The notes: generated by a model from the letters alone, not told the origin. A stretch of 64,000 bases of DNA from Alistipes sp. (GCA_020026375.1 JAHHQN010000004.1:62001-126000), one strand, 5' to 3'; counted from the first letter of the stretch, positions 16,765 to 25,760 are shown. Translations and numbers: made by a program.

Positions 16765-18987
16765 TTAGTTCAATCTTCGTTTTACGCTCTCGATACCTTT
16801 GATGATACGCAATTTGTCCATCACGGCATTGAGGCTTTCGGTGTCTTTGACGTAGAGGCTCACACTGCCCTCGAAAATACCGTCGTGGCTGTGTATGTTG
16901 ACCTCACGTATGTTGATATTGAAGTCGTCGCTGACGACTTTGGCCAGCTCCAGCAGCAGGCCCTTGCGGTCGAGTCCGCGAATGTCGGCGGTGACCAGAT
17001 AGGACATGGCCTTGTGCTGTGACCATTTGATTTCATCTTTTACGATGTGTTTGCCGTACTGTGCGGCCAGACGGTTCAACTCGTCGCAGGTGGCCTTGTG
17101 TACGATGATATTGCCCGATGCTGGGTCTCTGTACCCCACCACCTTGTCGCCCGGAATGGGTTTGCAACACTCCGCAATGATAAATTGCGGCTCGCTGTTT
17201 TCGCCCGTATCCTTGGCCGGTGTGGTGTCCGCGAGTCTGTCATCGTCGAGTTCGTCCTCTTCCTTCTTGTTGGGAATGAAAAGGGTCCAGAACTTGAGAA
17301 TCTTGCTCTTGGAGTTGGTTTTGAGTACCTTGTCGAGGTTGTCCAGCGAGATGATGCCTGCACCAATCTTGCTGTATAACTCCTCTTTGGTATTACTGTC
17401 GTAAATAGGTATGATTTTGCGCAGGACCCTTCCGCTGAGGTTGATGTCCAGCGATTTCATCTTGTCTTCGAGCATCTGCATGCCGCGTTCGATGTTGTGC
17501 TGTCGTTCGCGCTTCATGAAGCTCTTGATGGCCTGCTTGGCCTTTGCCGTGGTGACGATGTCAAGCCATTCGGGCTTGGGTCGTGCGTTGTCGGCCGTGA
17601 TAATCTCAATCTGGTCGCCGCTGTTGATTTGTGTGGTGACCGGTTCGAGCTTGTGGTTGATTTTCGCGCTGATGGCGTTGTTGCCAATTTTGGAGTGAAT
17701 GTCGTAGGCAAAGTCGAGAGCCGTGGCACCATAGGGCATCTTGCGTGATTCTCCCTTGGGGGTGAACACGACAATCTCGGAGGTGTAGAGCGAGAGTTTG
17801 AAGTTGTCGAGGAACTCGACGGCACTCTCCGTGGGGCTGTTCAGTGCCACACGGATACGCTTGAGCCACTTGTCGAACTCATCTTCATCTTGAGAGATGG
17901 TGGCCTTCTTGTACTTCCAGTGGGCCGCGAAACCTCGCTCGGCAATGTCCTCCATTCGCTGGGTGCGAATCTGCACCTCCACCCACACACCGTCGGGACC
18001 CATCACCGTGGAGTGAAGGGCCTCATAACCGTTGGCCTTGGGCATCGAAATCCAGTCGCGCAGGCGGTCGGGTTTGGGAGCGTAGATGTCGGTGATGGTC
18101 GAATAAATCTGCCAGCACTGTGTCTTCTCCGAGGGGAAAGGCAACGGCTTGAATACGATTCGGATCGCAAAAAGGTCGTAAATCTCCTCGAAGGGGATTT
18201 GCTTGCGCTGCATCTTGCTCCAGATGGAGTAGATACTCTTCACACGACCCGAAATCTCGTAGTTGAAGTTGTCGCGGTTGAGTGCTGCGATGATGGGGGC
18301 ATTGAACTTGTCGATAAATTCGCGGCGTGTGGCTTCGCTCTCCTCCAGTTTCTGCTTGATTTCGGCATACTGCTGCGGAAAGCGGTACTTCATACACAGG
18401 TCTTCCAACTCGCTTTTGATGGAGTAGAGTCCCAGGCGGTAGGCCAGCGGCGCGAACAGATAGATGGTCTCTCCCGTAATCTTGATCTGCTTGTTCAGGG
18501 GCATCGAACCCAGCGTGCGCATGTTGTGCAGACGGTCGGCAATCTTAATGAGGATTACCCTCACGTCGTCGGACAGGGTGAGCAGCACCTTTCTGAAATA
18601 TTCGGCCTGCTCCGAGGTGTCGGCATTGAACACGCCCGACATCTTGGTCAGTCCGTCGACCATCGAGGCGATTTTGGGTCCGAAGATGCGTTCCATGTCT
18701 TCCACCGTGTATTCCGTATCCTCCACCACATCATGCAGCAGGGCCGCAACCACGGACTTCACACCCAGACCAATCTCGTCGATGACGATTTGGGCTACAG
18801 CGATAGGATGCAGGAGGTAAGGTTCGCCCGACCGGCGTCTTACCCCTGCATGTGCCTCTTTGGCAAGAAAAAATGCACGTTTAATAAAATTCCAATCCTC
18901 GTCGTTCTTGCAAACCTTGGTACACGACAATAAGAGATTGTCCCATTTCTCCTTAATCAGAGTCTCGTCCTCAGCACTGTATCCCAT
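16765..18987 (-). CDS. Bifunctional (p)ppGpp synthetase/hydrolase, Rel/SpoT type
   Basis: The stringent-response enzyme that makes and degrades (p)ppGpp, associated with the ribosome. The 740 residues carry all long-RSH domains: an HD hydrolase with H60 and H85-D86 (ALLHDVVEDT) and RLHNMRTL, the synthetase (GRVKSIYSIWSKMQRK near 250, DRLRDWISMPKANGYEALHSTV and EVQIRTQ), TGS starting at VVFTPKGESRKMPYG near 405, a cysteine-containing linker, and a C-terminal ACT domain (about 665-738). RLRD at the RxKD position and the intact HD motif fit a bifunctional enzyme rather than a RelA-only synthetase. It starts 5 bp after recA, in the same operon. Confidence 0.96.
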   Translation of the reverse strand: MGYSAEDETLIKEKWDNLLLSCTKVCKNDEDWNFIKRAFFLAKEAHAGVRRRSGEPYLLHPIAVAQIVIDEIGLGVKSVVAALLHDVVEDTEYTVEDMERIFGPKIASMVDGLTKMSGVFNADTSEQAEYFRKVLLTLSDDVRVILIKIADRLHNMRTLGSMPLNKQIKITGETIYLFAPLAYRLGLYSIKSELEDLCMKYRFPQQYAEIKQKLEESEATRREFIDKFNAPIIAALNRDNFNYEISGRVKSIYSIWSKMQRKQIPFEEIYDLFAIRIVFKPLPFPSEKTQCWQIYSTITDIYAPKPDRLRDWISMPKANGYEALHSTVMGPDGVWVEVQIRTQRMEDIAERGFAAHWKYKKATISQDEDEFDKWLKRIRVALNSPTESAVEFLDNFKLSLYTSEIVVFTPKGESRKMPYGATALDFAYDIHSKIGNNAISAKINHKLEPVTTQINSGDQIEIITADNARPKPEWLDIVTTAKAKQAIKSFMKRERQHNIERGMQMLEDKMKSLDINLSGRVLRKIIPIYDSNTKEELYSKIGAGIISLDNLDKVLKTNSKSKILKFWTLFIPNKKEEDELDDDRLADTTPAKDTGENSEPQFIIAECCKPIPGDKVVGYRDPASGNIIVHKATCDELNRLAAQYGKHIVKDEIKWSQHKAMSYLVTADIRGLDRKGLLLELAKVVSDDFNINIREVNIHSHDGIFEGSVSLYVKDTESLNAVMDKLRIIKGIESVKRRLN

Positions 18988-18992
18988 ATCAG

Positions 18993-20003
18993 CTATTTTG
19001 AATTCTTCATCGCTTCACGAACCTTCTCCTCGATTTCCGCTGCAAGAGCTTCGTCAGACTTCAATCGTTCCTTCACTGTATCGCGGCCCTGTCCGATTTT
19101 GCTGTCTCCGTAAGAGAACCACGAACCGGCCTTCTTGATGATCCCGTAATCCACACCCAAGTCGATGATTTCACCGATCTTGGAGATACCCTCGCCAAAC
19201 ATGATGTCGAATTCGGCACGACGGAACGGAGGTGCCACCTTGTTCTTCACCACCTTGACCTTGGTGCGGGTACCGAGCTGCTCCTCGCCGTCCTTGATGA
19301 CCGACACGCGGCGGATATCTATTCTCACACTGGCATAGAATTTCAGTGCATTACCACCGGTTGTGGTTTCGGGGTTGCCGTAGACCACGCCGATTTTGTC
19401 ACGCAGCTGGTTGATGAAGATGCAGACGGTCTTGGTTTTCGAGATGCTCGAAGTGAGCTTTCTGAGGGCCTGCGACATGAGTCGTGCCTGAAGACCCATC
19501 TTCGAGTCACCCATCTCACCCTCGATTTCGGCCTTGGGGGTCAGTGCAGCCACCGAGTCGATGACGATGATGTCGATGGCGCTCGAGCGGATCAGCGAGT
19601 CGGCGATTTCGAGGGCCTGCTCGCCGTTGTCGGGCTGCGAAATCAGCAGGCTGTCAACATCGACACCCAAATTCTGTGCGTAGAAACTGTCGAAGGCATG
19701 CTCGGCATCGATGAATGCCGCAATGCCGCCGGCCTTCTGTGCCTCGGCGATGGCATGAATGGCCAGAGTGGTCTTACCCGATGACTCGGGACCGTAGATT
19801 TCGATGATACGGCCCTTGGGGTAACCACCCACACCCAGTGCCATGTCCAAAGTGATGGAACCGCTGGGAATGACCGGAATGTCGTTGACCTCCGAGCTGT
19901 TCATTCTCATAATCGAACCCTTGCCGAAATCCTTTTCGATTTTCTCCATTACGGCGTTCAGGACCTTCAGCTTGTCGGGGTTTACTTGTGTTTTTTCTGC
20001 CAT
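18993..20003 (-). CDS. recA: Recombinase RecA
   Basis: RecA forms ATP-dependent filaments on single-stranded DNA for homologous recombination and activates LexA-type cleavage. The 336 residues are a standard length. Walker A is GPESSGKTT at 71-79, the Walker B-like region is in [22 protein letters not shown], loop L1 and L2 features appear as [16 protein letters not shown] and [16 protein letters not shown], and the [13 protein letters not shown] block is intact. It lies 50 bp after bcp and 5 bp before rel, so damage repair and the stringent-response enzyme share an operon here. No LexA operator was recognised upstream. Confidence 0.99.
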   Translation of the reverse strand: MAEKTQVNPDKLKVLNAVMEKIEKDFGKGSIMRMNSSEVNDIPVIPSGSITLDMALGVGGYPKGRIIEIYGPESSGKTTLAIHAIAEAQKAGGIAAFIDAEHAFDSFYAQNLGVDVDSLLISQPDNGEQALEIADSLIRSSAIDIIVIDSVAALTPKAEIEGEMGDSKMGLQARLMSQALRKLTSSISKTKTVCIFINQLRDKIGVVYGNPETTTGGNALKFYASVRIDIRRVSVIKDGEEQLGTRTKVKVVKNKVAPPFRRAEFDIMFGEGISKIGEIIDLGVDYGIIKKAGSWFSYGDSKIGQGRDTVKERLKSDEALAAEIEEKVREAMKNSK

Positions 20004-20053
20004 TTTATTTCGTTTTATTTTTTTTCGTTATTGATTCCTTTATCGGGGCGCAA

Positions 20054-20515
20054 CTATTTCAGAGCCTCGATGATTTGCTGGTAGTGGTTCTTGGTGTCCA
20101 CCTTTGTGATGATCTTTTCGATACGTCCTTCCGTGTCGATGATGAAGGTGGTACGCAGGATACCCATGTATTTTCTGCTGCACATTGTTTTTTCGCCCCA
20201 CACGCCGTAGGCCTCGGCCACCGAGTGGTCGGTGTCGGCCAGCAGCGTGAAGTTCAGTTCATGCTTGGCGCAGAAGTTCTGGTGCGACTTCTCCGTATTG
20301 GGACTCACGCCGATGATTCTGAAGCCCATCTCCTGAAGTTGTGCCTTGCCGTCGCGGAGGCTCTTGGCTTCGAGCGTGCAGCCCGGTGTATTGTCCTTGG
20401 GATAGAAATAGAGAATGGTGCGCTGCCCTTTCAAATCGGCAAGTGTCAGAGGCTGACCGTCTTGTGTTGTCGATTCGAAATCGGGAGCCAACTCCCCTTC
20501 CTGTAACTTTGTCAT
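20054..20515 (-). CDS. bcp: Thioredoxin-dependent peroxiredoxin, BCP/PrxQ type
   Basis: A 153-residue peroxidase that reduces hydroperoxides in the cytoplasm. Peroxidatic Cys46 is in PKDNTPGCTLEA and the thioredoxin fold is complete (GELAPDFES at the N terminus, GVSPNTEKS and LLADTDHSVAEAYGVWG). The usual resolving cysteine five residues later is absent: position 51 is lysine. Other cysteines are near residue 80 (NFCAKH) and residue 111 (TMCSRK), so it is either a 1-Cys enzyme or uses a different resolving residue. It is the first gene of the operon with recA, rel and the membrane-anchored hypothetical gene; the promoter at 20647-20654 implies a leader of roughly 125 nt. Confidence 0.95.
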   Translation of the reverse strand: MTKLQEGELAPDFESTTQDGQPLTLADLKGQRTILYFYPKDNTPGCTLEAKSLRDGKAQLQEMGFRIIGVSPNTEKSHQNFCAKHELNFTLLADTDHSVAEAYGVWGEKTMCSRKYMGILRTTFIIDTEGRIEKIITKVDTKNHYQQIIEALK

Positions 20516-20646
20516 ATCTTGTTGTATTTTTTGTCAAACATTGTCCGCTGCACCTTTCACGTGCGGTGGTTTGTGGTTGCCTGCTGCCGTATCGCCGGGC
20601 GGCACGGTTGCAGGTCGATGGAAATCCCTTTCCCGGAATTTACCTT

Positions 20647-20654
20647 CAAAGATA
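20647..20654 (-). promoter_or_regulatory. -7 element of the bcp-recA-rel operon
   Basis: TATCTTTG on the minus strand. A TTTA at 20675-20678 stands 20 bp upstream as a possible weak -33 element. The resulting leader before bcp would be about 125 nt. Confidence 0.6.
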
Positions 20655-20706
20655 ATAAAAATTTATTGGATTTTTAAACCATATCCCCTACTTTTTTACG
20701 TAAAAA

Positions 20707-20913
20707 TTACATATATGTCACCTCAATTTGTCTGTCCGACTCGGCATGGGAGGTATTCAGTTTACGATGACAACACGGACAGCGTATCGGCATTTCCGTT
20801 TCGATGTATTCTCCCTGCCCCGGTTGTGGAAGCTGCGCGTCGTGTTCGCAGAATACGTAGTGGTCGAACTGCGCTCCGCAGTATCGGCAGATGACGGTGT
20901 AAGATTTTCCCAT
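20707..20913 (-). CDS. Small zinc-ribbon-like protein
   Basis: A 68-residue protein with two CxxC pairs (CRYCG near residue 9 and CPCCHRK near residue 45), plus a cysteine and histidine in between (FCEHD), which suggests a small treble-clef or zinc-ribbon fold. I do not recognise a named family. It begins 66 bp after the WYL regulator stop, on the same strand, so it may be cotranscribed with it. It could be a small regulator or accessory protein. Its conserved-looking cysteine spacing is the main argument that it is a real gene. Confidence 0.62.
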   Translation of the reverse strand: MGKSYTVICRYCGAQFDHYVFCEHDAQLPQPGQGEYIETEMPIRCPCCHRKLNTSHAESDRQIEVTYM

Positions 20914-20979
20914 GATAGTCGTGTTTTAAGGTTATCCACTGCAAAGGAACGGCAGTGGAGTGACAACTTGTGACACAGA

Positions 20980-21879
20980 CTAACGATGGCTGAATTTTTC
21001 GAGGTAACGGGTGATGTAATCTTTCAATTCGGGGGATTCGATGATGCGTATGTCGTCGAGCAGACCGACCACGAAGCGGCCCACACCGGCCATTCCGGCC
21101 ACTTGGGTATCGAGCAGCCACAGGTCGTGTCCGATGGAACGTATGTCCTTTTCGGCCTGGGGATACTCTTCGCAAAGGAGGTTGTAGGCCAGCAGACCCA
21201 TTTCGAGCTTCACGGGGTAATGTACCTCGCCGTGCATTCTGAAGGCGTCGATGAATCCCTCCTTGTGGGCCTCCCTGAACTGCCAGTCGTCGTCGGTGAC
21301 CTCCACCGACGAGATGCGTGTAGTCTTGAACAGTTTGCAGACGCCGTCCTGAGGGTCGTAACACCACACCTGCACATAGTTGGTCGTGAAGGCGAAGGGT
21401 TCCACCCTTCTGTCGCGTGTTCCGCCGCCGTGGGCCGACTGATAGCCGCACAACACGGCCTGCTTTTCGGCTTCGATGGCTTCAATCAGACGGTGGACAT
21501 TCGAGGCGTTCTTTCCTCTCACGACGGTGTTGGCCAGCGTCTTGTTGTCGTAGACCGAGTAGAGTTTGCGCTTGAGATTCTGCTTGAGCAGATTGGTGTC
21601 GTCAATGTTCTCGATGGCACGTTTCAGTATCACGGCCTCCTCCTCGGTGAAGTGAACCAGCTGTGAGATGTCTTTGAAATGAGGGGATTCCTTGTCCAGA
21701 CGTATGCAGTCGCCCGACTTCTTGATGACGAAGCCGGCCTCGCGGAAGGTGTCGATATAGCGGTAGACGGTGCGTCGCGACATGTCGAGCCGCTCGGCCA
21801 GTTGGTCCACGTTGTAGGTGGTGTTGGCCGTCAGCATCTTCATCAGACGCAGGAGTCTCTCTAATTTGGGTTGGTCCAT
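20980..21879 (-). CDS. WYL-domain transcriptional regulator (DeoR-type HTH)
   Basis: A 299-residue regulator. Residues 1-60 form a winged helix-turn-helix of the HTH_11 type: MLTANTTYNVDQLAERLDMSRRTVYRYIDTFREAGFVIKKSG. The C-terminal two-thirds is a WYL domain, with VEPFAFTTNYVQVWCYDPQDG in place of the classic WYL core strand, and a C-terminal WCX-like extension. WYL proteins sense nucleic acid or nucleotide ligands and are often linked to DNA damage or defence, but there is no defence gene nearby. I chose ATG 21879 because it starts the conserved DNA-binding region and follows the -7 element by 77 bp; a frame extending to 22002 would run through the dnaA terminator and its promoter. Confidence 0.9.
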   Translation of the reverse strand: MDQPKLERLLRLMKMLTANTTYNVDQLAERLDMSRRTVYRYIDTFREAGFVIKKSGDCIRLDKESPHFKDISQLVHFTEEEAVILKRAIENIDDTNLLKQNLKRKLYSVYDNKTLANTVVRGKNASNVHRLIEAIEAEKQAVLCGYQSAHGGGTRDRRVEPFAFTTNYVQVWCYDPQDGVCKLFKTTRISSVEVTDDDWQFREAHKEGFIDAFRMHGEVHYPVKLEMGLLAYNLLCEEYPQAEKDIRSIGHDLWLLDTQVAGMAGVGRFVVGLLDDIRIIESPELKDYITRYLEKFSHR

Positions 21880-21956
21880 AGTGCTTTGTTGTGAGGGAGC
21901 GGTGTGTGAAAATCTGATTTTCGGAATGGTTCCACCCTGCCGCGTTCCATGTCGTG

Positions 21957-21964
21957 CAAATATA
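21957..21964 (-). promoter_or_regulatory. -7 element of the WYL regulator gene
   Basis: TATATTTG on the minus strand, lying right next to the dnaA terminator hairpin (21971-21999). The expected -33 position falls inside that hairpin and has no TTTG. Confidence 0.55.
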
Positions 21965-21999
21965 CGCAAAAAAGGTTGTGATTCCGCATCACAACCTTT
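21964..21999 (-). terminator. Intrinsic terminator of dnaA
   Basis: AAAGGTTGTGAT (21971-21982) pairs with ATCACAACCTTT (21988-21999), loop TCCGC; on the minus strand a run of seven T follows. It starts 22 bp beyond the dnaA stop codon. Confidence 0.9.
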
Positions 22000-22020
22000 C
22001 AATTCTCCCTCTCTGTCGTT

Positions 22021-23436
22021 CTATTTCGACATGACGAGTTTTTCGATTTCCTCCACCGTGTGGCGGAAATTCTTGTCCGTTTCAATCAGATTGCTCACCG
22101 CCTTGCACGAGTGCAGTACCGTGGCGTGGTTTCTGCCGCCGATGGCCGCACCGATGGAGGTCAGCGGCGATTTGGTATGCTGCTTGGCCAGATACATGGC
22201 TACCTGACGGGCCTGCGCCACTTCGCGTGTGCGTTCCGAGGAGTTCAGGCGCGCCAAATCCACATTGAGGTAGTCGCATACCACCTCGATGATGTTCTCG
22301 ATGGTGATCTCCTTCTGTGTAATCTGCACATAGATTTTCAGTACCTCCTTGACCAGTGACTTGGTGATTCTGCGTCCCAGATAGGCTGCATGGGCCTTCA
22401 GTGAGGTGAGCGCACCCTCAATCTCTCGCACGTTGGCCGAGATGTTGTCGGCCAGATAGAGCGTAACATCGTCATTGAGCTGTATGCCCAACTTCTGTGC
22501 CTTGGCGCGGATAATCTTCACCTTGGTTTCGTGGTCGGGAATGTTGATGGGTGTCGACAATCCCCACTTGAATCGGGTGAGCAGTCGCTGCTCGATATCC
22601 TTCAACTCCACGGGCGGCTTGTCGGAGGTCAGCACCAACTGTTTGCCCGACAACTGCAAGTGGTTGAAGATGTTGAAGAAGGCGTTCTGGGTACCGGTCT
22701 TGCCCGTCAGCTCCTGAATATCGTCGATAATCAGCACGTCTATCATCTGGTAGAAGTGAATGAAATCGGGAATTTCTCCGTTTTTGTAGGCTGTCTGGAA
22801 CTGCGCCTGAAACTTGTTCATCGACACATACAATACCTGCAGTTCGGGGTGGCGTTCCCTGACTTCGTGACCGATGGCCTGCACGATATGCGTCTTTCCC
22901 AAACCCGAATTACCATATATATAGAGGGGGTTGAACGGGTTGTTACCGGGCGAAACGGCCACCGACATACCCGCCGAACGTGCCAGACGGTTGCAATCAC
23001 CCTCGATGAAGGTCGAGAAGGTGAGTGCCGAGTTCAGCTGCGGGTCGATAATCATCTTCTTCAGGCCGGGAATAACAAACGGGTTCTTGATGTTTGCCGT
23101 GTTGGTCTGTGTGTTGAAGCGCGAAATCGCCGCTGTTTCTGCATTGGAAGAGGCCGTCGTATTGGTGGTCACCGTGGCACGGGGTACGGCATAGTGCAGA
23201 CGGGTCTCCTGTCCATAGAACTGGGTGATGATCGGTCGCAGAACCGGAATGTAGTTCTTCTCAATCTGTCGGACATAGCTGGCATTGGGGACTCTCAAAC
23301 GCAGGGTCGTGCCATCAAATTCAAGAGGTTCAATGGGTTGAAACCACTTCTCAAACTCTTCGGAGCTGGTCTGTGTTTTGATGCGTTCAAGGCAATGCTG
23401 CCATATCTCATTGTATGACTGAGAGTTTGTTAACAT
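22021..23436 (-). CDS. dnaA: Chromosomal replication initiator DnaA
   Basis: DnaA binds DnaA boxes, melts the origin and loads the helicase. The 471 residues show all four domains: domain I (IWQHCLERIKTQTSSEEFEKWF), a short variable linker, the AAA+ domain with Walker A GNSGLGKT at 175-182 and Walker B LIIDDIQ at 235-241, and domain IV with the DNA-binding signature GGRNHATVLHSCKAV near residue 435. The gene is not followed by dnaN, as is usual in this phylum. A consensus DnaA box lies upstream at 23471-23479 next to a possible -7 element, which points to autoregulation. A single box does not make this the replication origin. Confidence 0.99.
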   Translation of the reverse strand: MLTNSQSYNEIWQHCLERIKTQTSSEEFEKWFQPIEPLEFDGTTLRLRVPNASYVRQIEKNYIPVLRPIITQFYGQETRLHYAVPRATVTTNTTASSNAETAAISRFNTQTNTANIKNPFVIPGLKKMIIDPQLNSALTFSTFIEGDCNRLARSAGMSVAVSPGNNPFNPLYIYGNSGLGKTHIVQAIGHEVRERHPELQVLYVSMNKFQAQFQTAYKNGEIPDFIHFYQMIDVLIIDDIQELTGKTGTQNAFFNIFNHLQLSGKQLVLTSDKPPVELKDIEQRLLTRFKWGLSTPINIPDHETKVKIIRAKAQKLGIQLNDDVTLYLADNISANVREIEGALTSLKAHAAYLGRRITKSLVKEVLKIYVQITQKEITIENIIEVVCDYLNVDLARLNSSERTREVAQARQVAMYLAKQHTKSPLTSIGAAIGGRNHATVLHSCKAVSNLIETDKNFRHTVEEIEKLVMSK

Positions 23437-23470
23437 ATCGGGGAAATCGCTTTTTATGACGGTGCAAAGT

Positions 23471-23479
23471 TGTGAATAA
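23471..23479 (-). promoter_or_regulatory. DnaA box in the dnaA promoter region
   Basis: On the minus strand TTATTCACA matches the TTATNCACA consensus exactly, 34 bp before the dnaA start codon, and touches a possible -7 element (CAACTTTG). A second, one-mismatch box (TTATTAACA) is at 23545-23553. Confidence 0.7.
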
Positions 23480-23800
23480 TTTTGTTAAAAAAACGCTCTG
23501 GGAGATGTTGTTAATCTCCTATTTTTTTATATGGAATGGCGAAGTTATTAACAATCTTGTGCAGAGTCGCGTCGGCGGAAGGAGTGTCGGGTGTGTGAAA
23601 ACCCTCGATTTTTGTTCTCCGAAGCTTGTTATTCGATGGGGCTGCGCCGGGTGCCAACCTCCGGGATTGTGTCTGAAAAATGCACCTCCCCTCTCGCGCG
23701 GGAGCGAAATATCGGAGTGTGGCGAAAATCCGACTGCAAGTATAATCAAAATCTATGATTTATGGAAATATTATCGGCCAATGAAACGAATTTTTAACTC
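23480..23800. other. Intergenic region between dnaA and the phosphohexomutase gene
   Basis: About 320 bp without a supported gene. It includes AT-rich DNA next to dnaA, a one-mismatch DnaA box at 23545-23553, and a more GC-rich middle part with no clear features. No cluster of DnaA boxes or 13-mer repeats typical of an origin was seen. Confidence 0.5.
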
Positions 23801-23806
23801 TTTGGT

Positions 23807-23838
23807 CTTGAAAATATGGTTTTAATTCTGTATATTTG
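23807..23838 (+). promoter_or_regulatory. Promoter of the phosphohexomutase gene
   Basis: -33 CTTG at 23807-23810 and -7 TATATTTG at 23831-23838, 20 bp apart; the ATG follows at 23894 after an AT-rich leader of about 50 nt. Confidence 0.75.
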
Positions 23839-23893
23839 CGTATAGATATTGAGAAACTATTAAATTTAAATAATATTAAAACGTAAAAGAATT

Positions 23894-25636
23894 ATGGCAA
23901 ACGAAGTTGATCAGATGGTCTTGAGCAAAGCTCAGTCCTGGCTCGACGGTAACTACGACGAGGAGACAAAGAAGCAGGTGAAATACCTCATGGAGAACGA
24001 CCCCAAGGAGTTGGTCGAGAGTTTCTATAAGGACCTGGAGTTCGGTACTGGCGGTCTGCGCGGTATCATGGGCGTGGGGTCCAACCGTATGAACATCTAC
24101 ACCGTGGGTGCTGCCACCCAGGGTCTGTCGAACTACCTCAAGAAGAGTTTTGAGGGTCAGGAGGTGCGTGTTGCCGTGGCTCATGACAGCCGTAACAACT
24201 CGCGCCGTTTTGCCGAAGATGTAGCCGACATCTTCGCCTCGAACGGTTTCACCGTATTCCTGTTCGATGCCCTGCGCCCCACTCCCGAGTTGAGTTTCGC
24301 CATTCGTGAGCTGAACTGCCAGTCGGGTGTCGTTGTCACCGCATCGCACAACCCCAAGGAGTACAACGGTTATAAGGCCTACTGGACCGACGGTGCACAG
24401 GTGACCGCCCCCCACGACAAGAACATCATTGCCGAGGTGGCCAAGATTACCAACGTCGACATGGTACAGCGCGGCAAGAACAAGGAGAACATCACCATTC
24501 TCGACGAGAAGTTCGACGAGATTTATCTGGAGCGTATCCACGCCCTCTCGCTCTCGCCCGACTGTGTGAAGAAGCACCACGACATGAAGATTGTCTACTC
24601 GCCCATGCACGGTGCCGGTGTACGTCTGGTTCCCGCTTCGCTCAAGAAGTTCGGCTTTACCAACGTCATCATGGTTCCCGAGCAGTCGGTTGTCGACGGC
24701 AACTTCCCCACTGTCGAGTCCCCCAACCCCGAGGAGCGCAAGACCATGGCCATGGCTATCGAGCTGGGTGCCAAGGAGGGTGCCGACCTTGTGATGGCTA
24801 CCGACCCCGACTCCGACCGTATCGGTCTGGCTCTTCGCAACAAGAAGGGCGAATATGTGCTGTTGAACGGTAACCAGACACTGGCCCTGCTGTTGAGCTA
24901 TCAGCTGACCCGTTGGGCAGAACTGGGCAAACTCGACGGCAAGCAGTATGTGGTGAAGACCATCGTAACCTCACAGATGGCCAATACCGTGGCAGAACAC
25001 TTCGGCGTGAAGTGCTACGACTGTCTGACCGGTTTCAAGTATATCGCCAAGATTATCCGCGAGAACGAGGGCAAGACCCAGTACATCGGTGGCGGTGAGG
25101 AGTCGTTCGGCTACCTGGCAGGCGACTATGTACGCGACAAGGACGCCGTTTCGGCCTGCTCGATGGCCGCCGAGGCTGCCGCATGGGCTTTGGATACCAT
25201 GGGCCTCACCCTCTATGAGTGGTTGCAGCAGTTGTATGTGAAGTACGGCTTCTTCCTGGAGGGGCTGGTTCCCGTTGTCCGCAAGGGCAAGGAGGGTGCC
25301 GAGCTGATTCAGAAGATGATGGTCGATTTCCGTGCCAATCCTCCCAAGACCATTGTTGGTTCGAAGGTGGTGAAGATTAACGACTTCCAGTCGCTTGAGC
25401 AGCTCGATGTGCTGACTGGCGAGAAGACCCCCATCGAGCAGGACAGCAGCAATGTGCTGCAGTGGTTCACCGAGGACGGCACCACCGTTTCGGTACGTCC
25501 CTCGGGTACGGAGCCCAAGATCAAGTTCTACTTCGGTGTGAAGGGCGAGTTGAAGTCTGTGGAGGACTACGACAAAGTACATGCCGAGTTGGCCGAGAAG
25601 ATTGAGGCCATCAAGAAGGATTTGAACCTGCTCTAA
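23894..25636 (+). CDS. Alpha-D-phosphohexomutase (phosphoglucomutase/phosphomannomutase)
   Basis: A 580-residue cytoplasmic enzyme that interconverts hexose 1- and 6-phosphates (glucose or mannose) for glycan precursors and glycogen metabolism. The catalytic phosphoserine is S151 in TASHNPKEYNG, the magnesium loop is DPDSDR (D304, D306, D308), the sugar-binding loop is GGGEESFGY and the phosphate-binding loop is RPSGTEPKIKFYF near the C terminus. Length fits the long PgcA-like subgroup rather than the roughly 460-residue ManB type. Codon use is strongly biased and it has its own promoter and terminator, consistent with high expression. Glucose versus mannose preference cannot be decided by eye. 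Confidence 0.95.
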   Translation: MANEVDQMVLSKAQSWLDGNYDEETKKQVKYLMENDPKELVESFYKDLEFGTGGLRGIMGVGSNRMNIYTVGAATQGLSNYLKKSFEGQEVRVAVAHDSRNNSRRFAEDVADIFASNGFTVFLFDALRPTPELSFAIRELNCQSGVVVTASHNPKEYNGYKAYWTDGAQVTAPHDKNIIAEVAKITNVDMVQRGKNKENITILDEKFDEIYLERIHALSLSPDCVKKHHDMKIVYSPMHGAGVRLVPASLKKFGFTNVIMVPEQSVVDGNFPTVESPNPEERKTMAMAIELGAKEGADLVMATDPDSDRIGLALRNKKGEYVLLNGNQTLALLLSYQLTRWAELGKLDGKQYVVKTIVTSQMANTVAEHFGVKCYDCLTGFKYIAKIIRENEGKTQYIGGGEESFGYLAGDYVRDKDAVSACSMAAEAAAWALDTMGLTLYEWLQQLYVKYGFFLEGLVPVVRKGKEGAELIQKMMVDFRANPPKTIVGSKVVKINDFQSLEQLDVLTGEKTPIEQDSSNVLQWFTEDGTTVSVRPSGTEPKIKFYFGVKGELKSVEDYDKVHAELAEKIEAIKKDLNLL

Positions 25637-25676
25637 TCCAGTGAAGGGGTATCGGACCGATACTCCCCGATAATAG

Positions 25677-25708
25677 AAAAGCCGCGAGAATTGTCTCGCG
25701 GCTTTTTT
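25677..25708. terminator. Bidirectional terminator of the phosphohexomutase gene and the men operon
   Basis: GCCGCGAGA (25681-25689) pairs with TCTCGCGGC (25694-25702), extended by AAAA/TTTT, loop ATTG. It lies between the convergent phosphohexomutase and menE genes. Confidence 0.9.
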
Positions 25709-25760
25709 CGTGTCTGTCCGTTGATGTGGTCTGCGGTGTCTGACAGAGAGCGGAATACGG

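Noticed and set aside
21880..22002. Extended N terminus for the WYL regulator
   Set aside because: It would cross the dnaA terminator and the -7 element, and the extra residues are unrelated to the DNA-binding domain.
23437..23893. Replication origin between dnaA and the phosphohexomutase gene
   Set aside because: Only one exact DnaA box and one near match are visible; no box cluster or AT-rich 13-mers. Promoter autoregulation explains the single box better.
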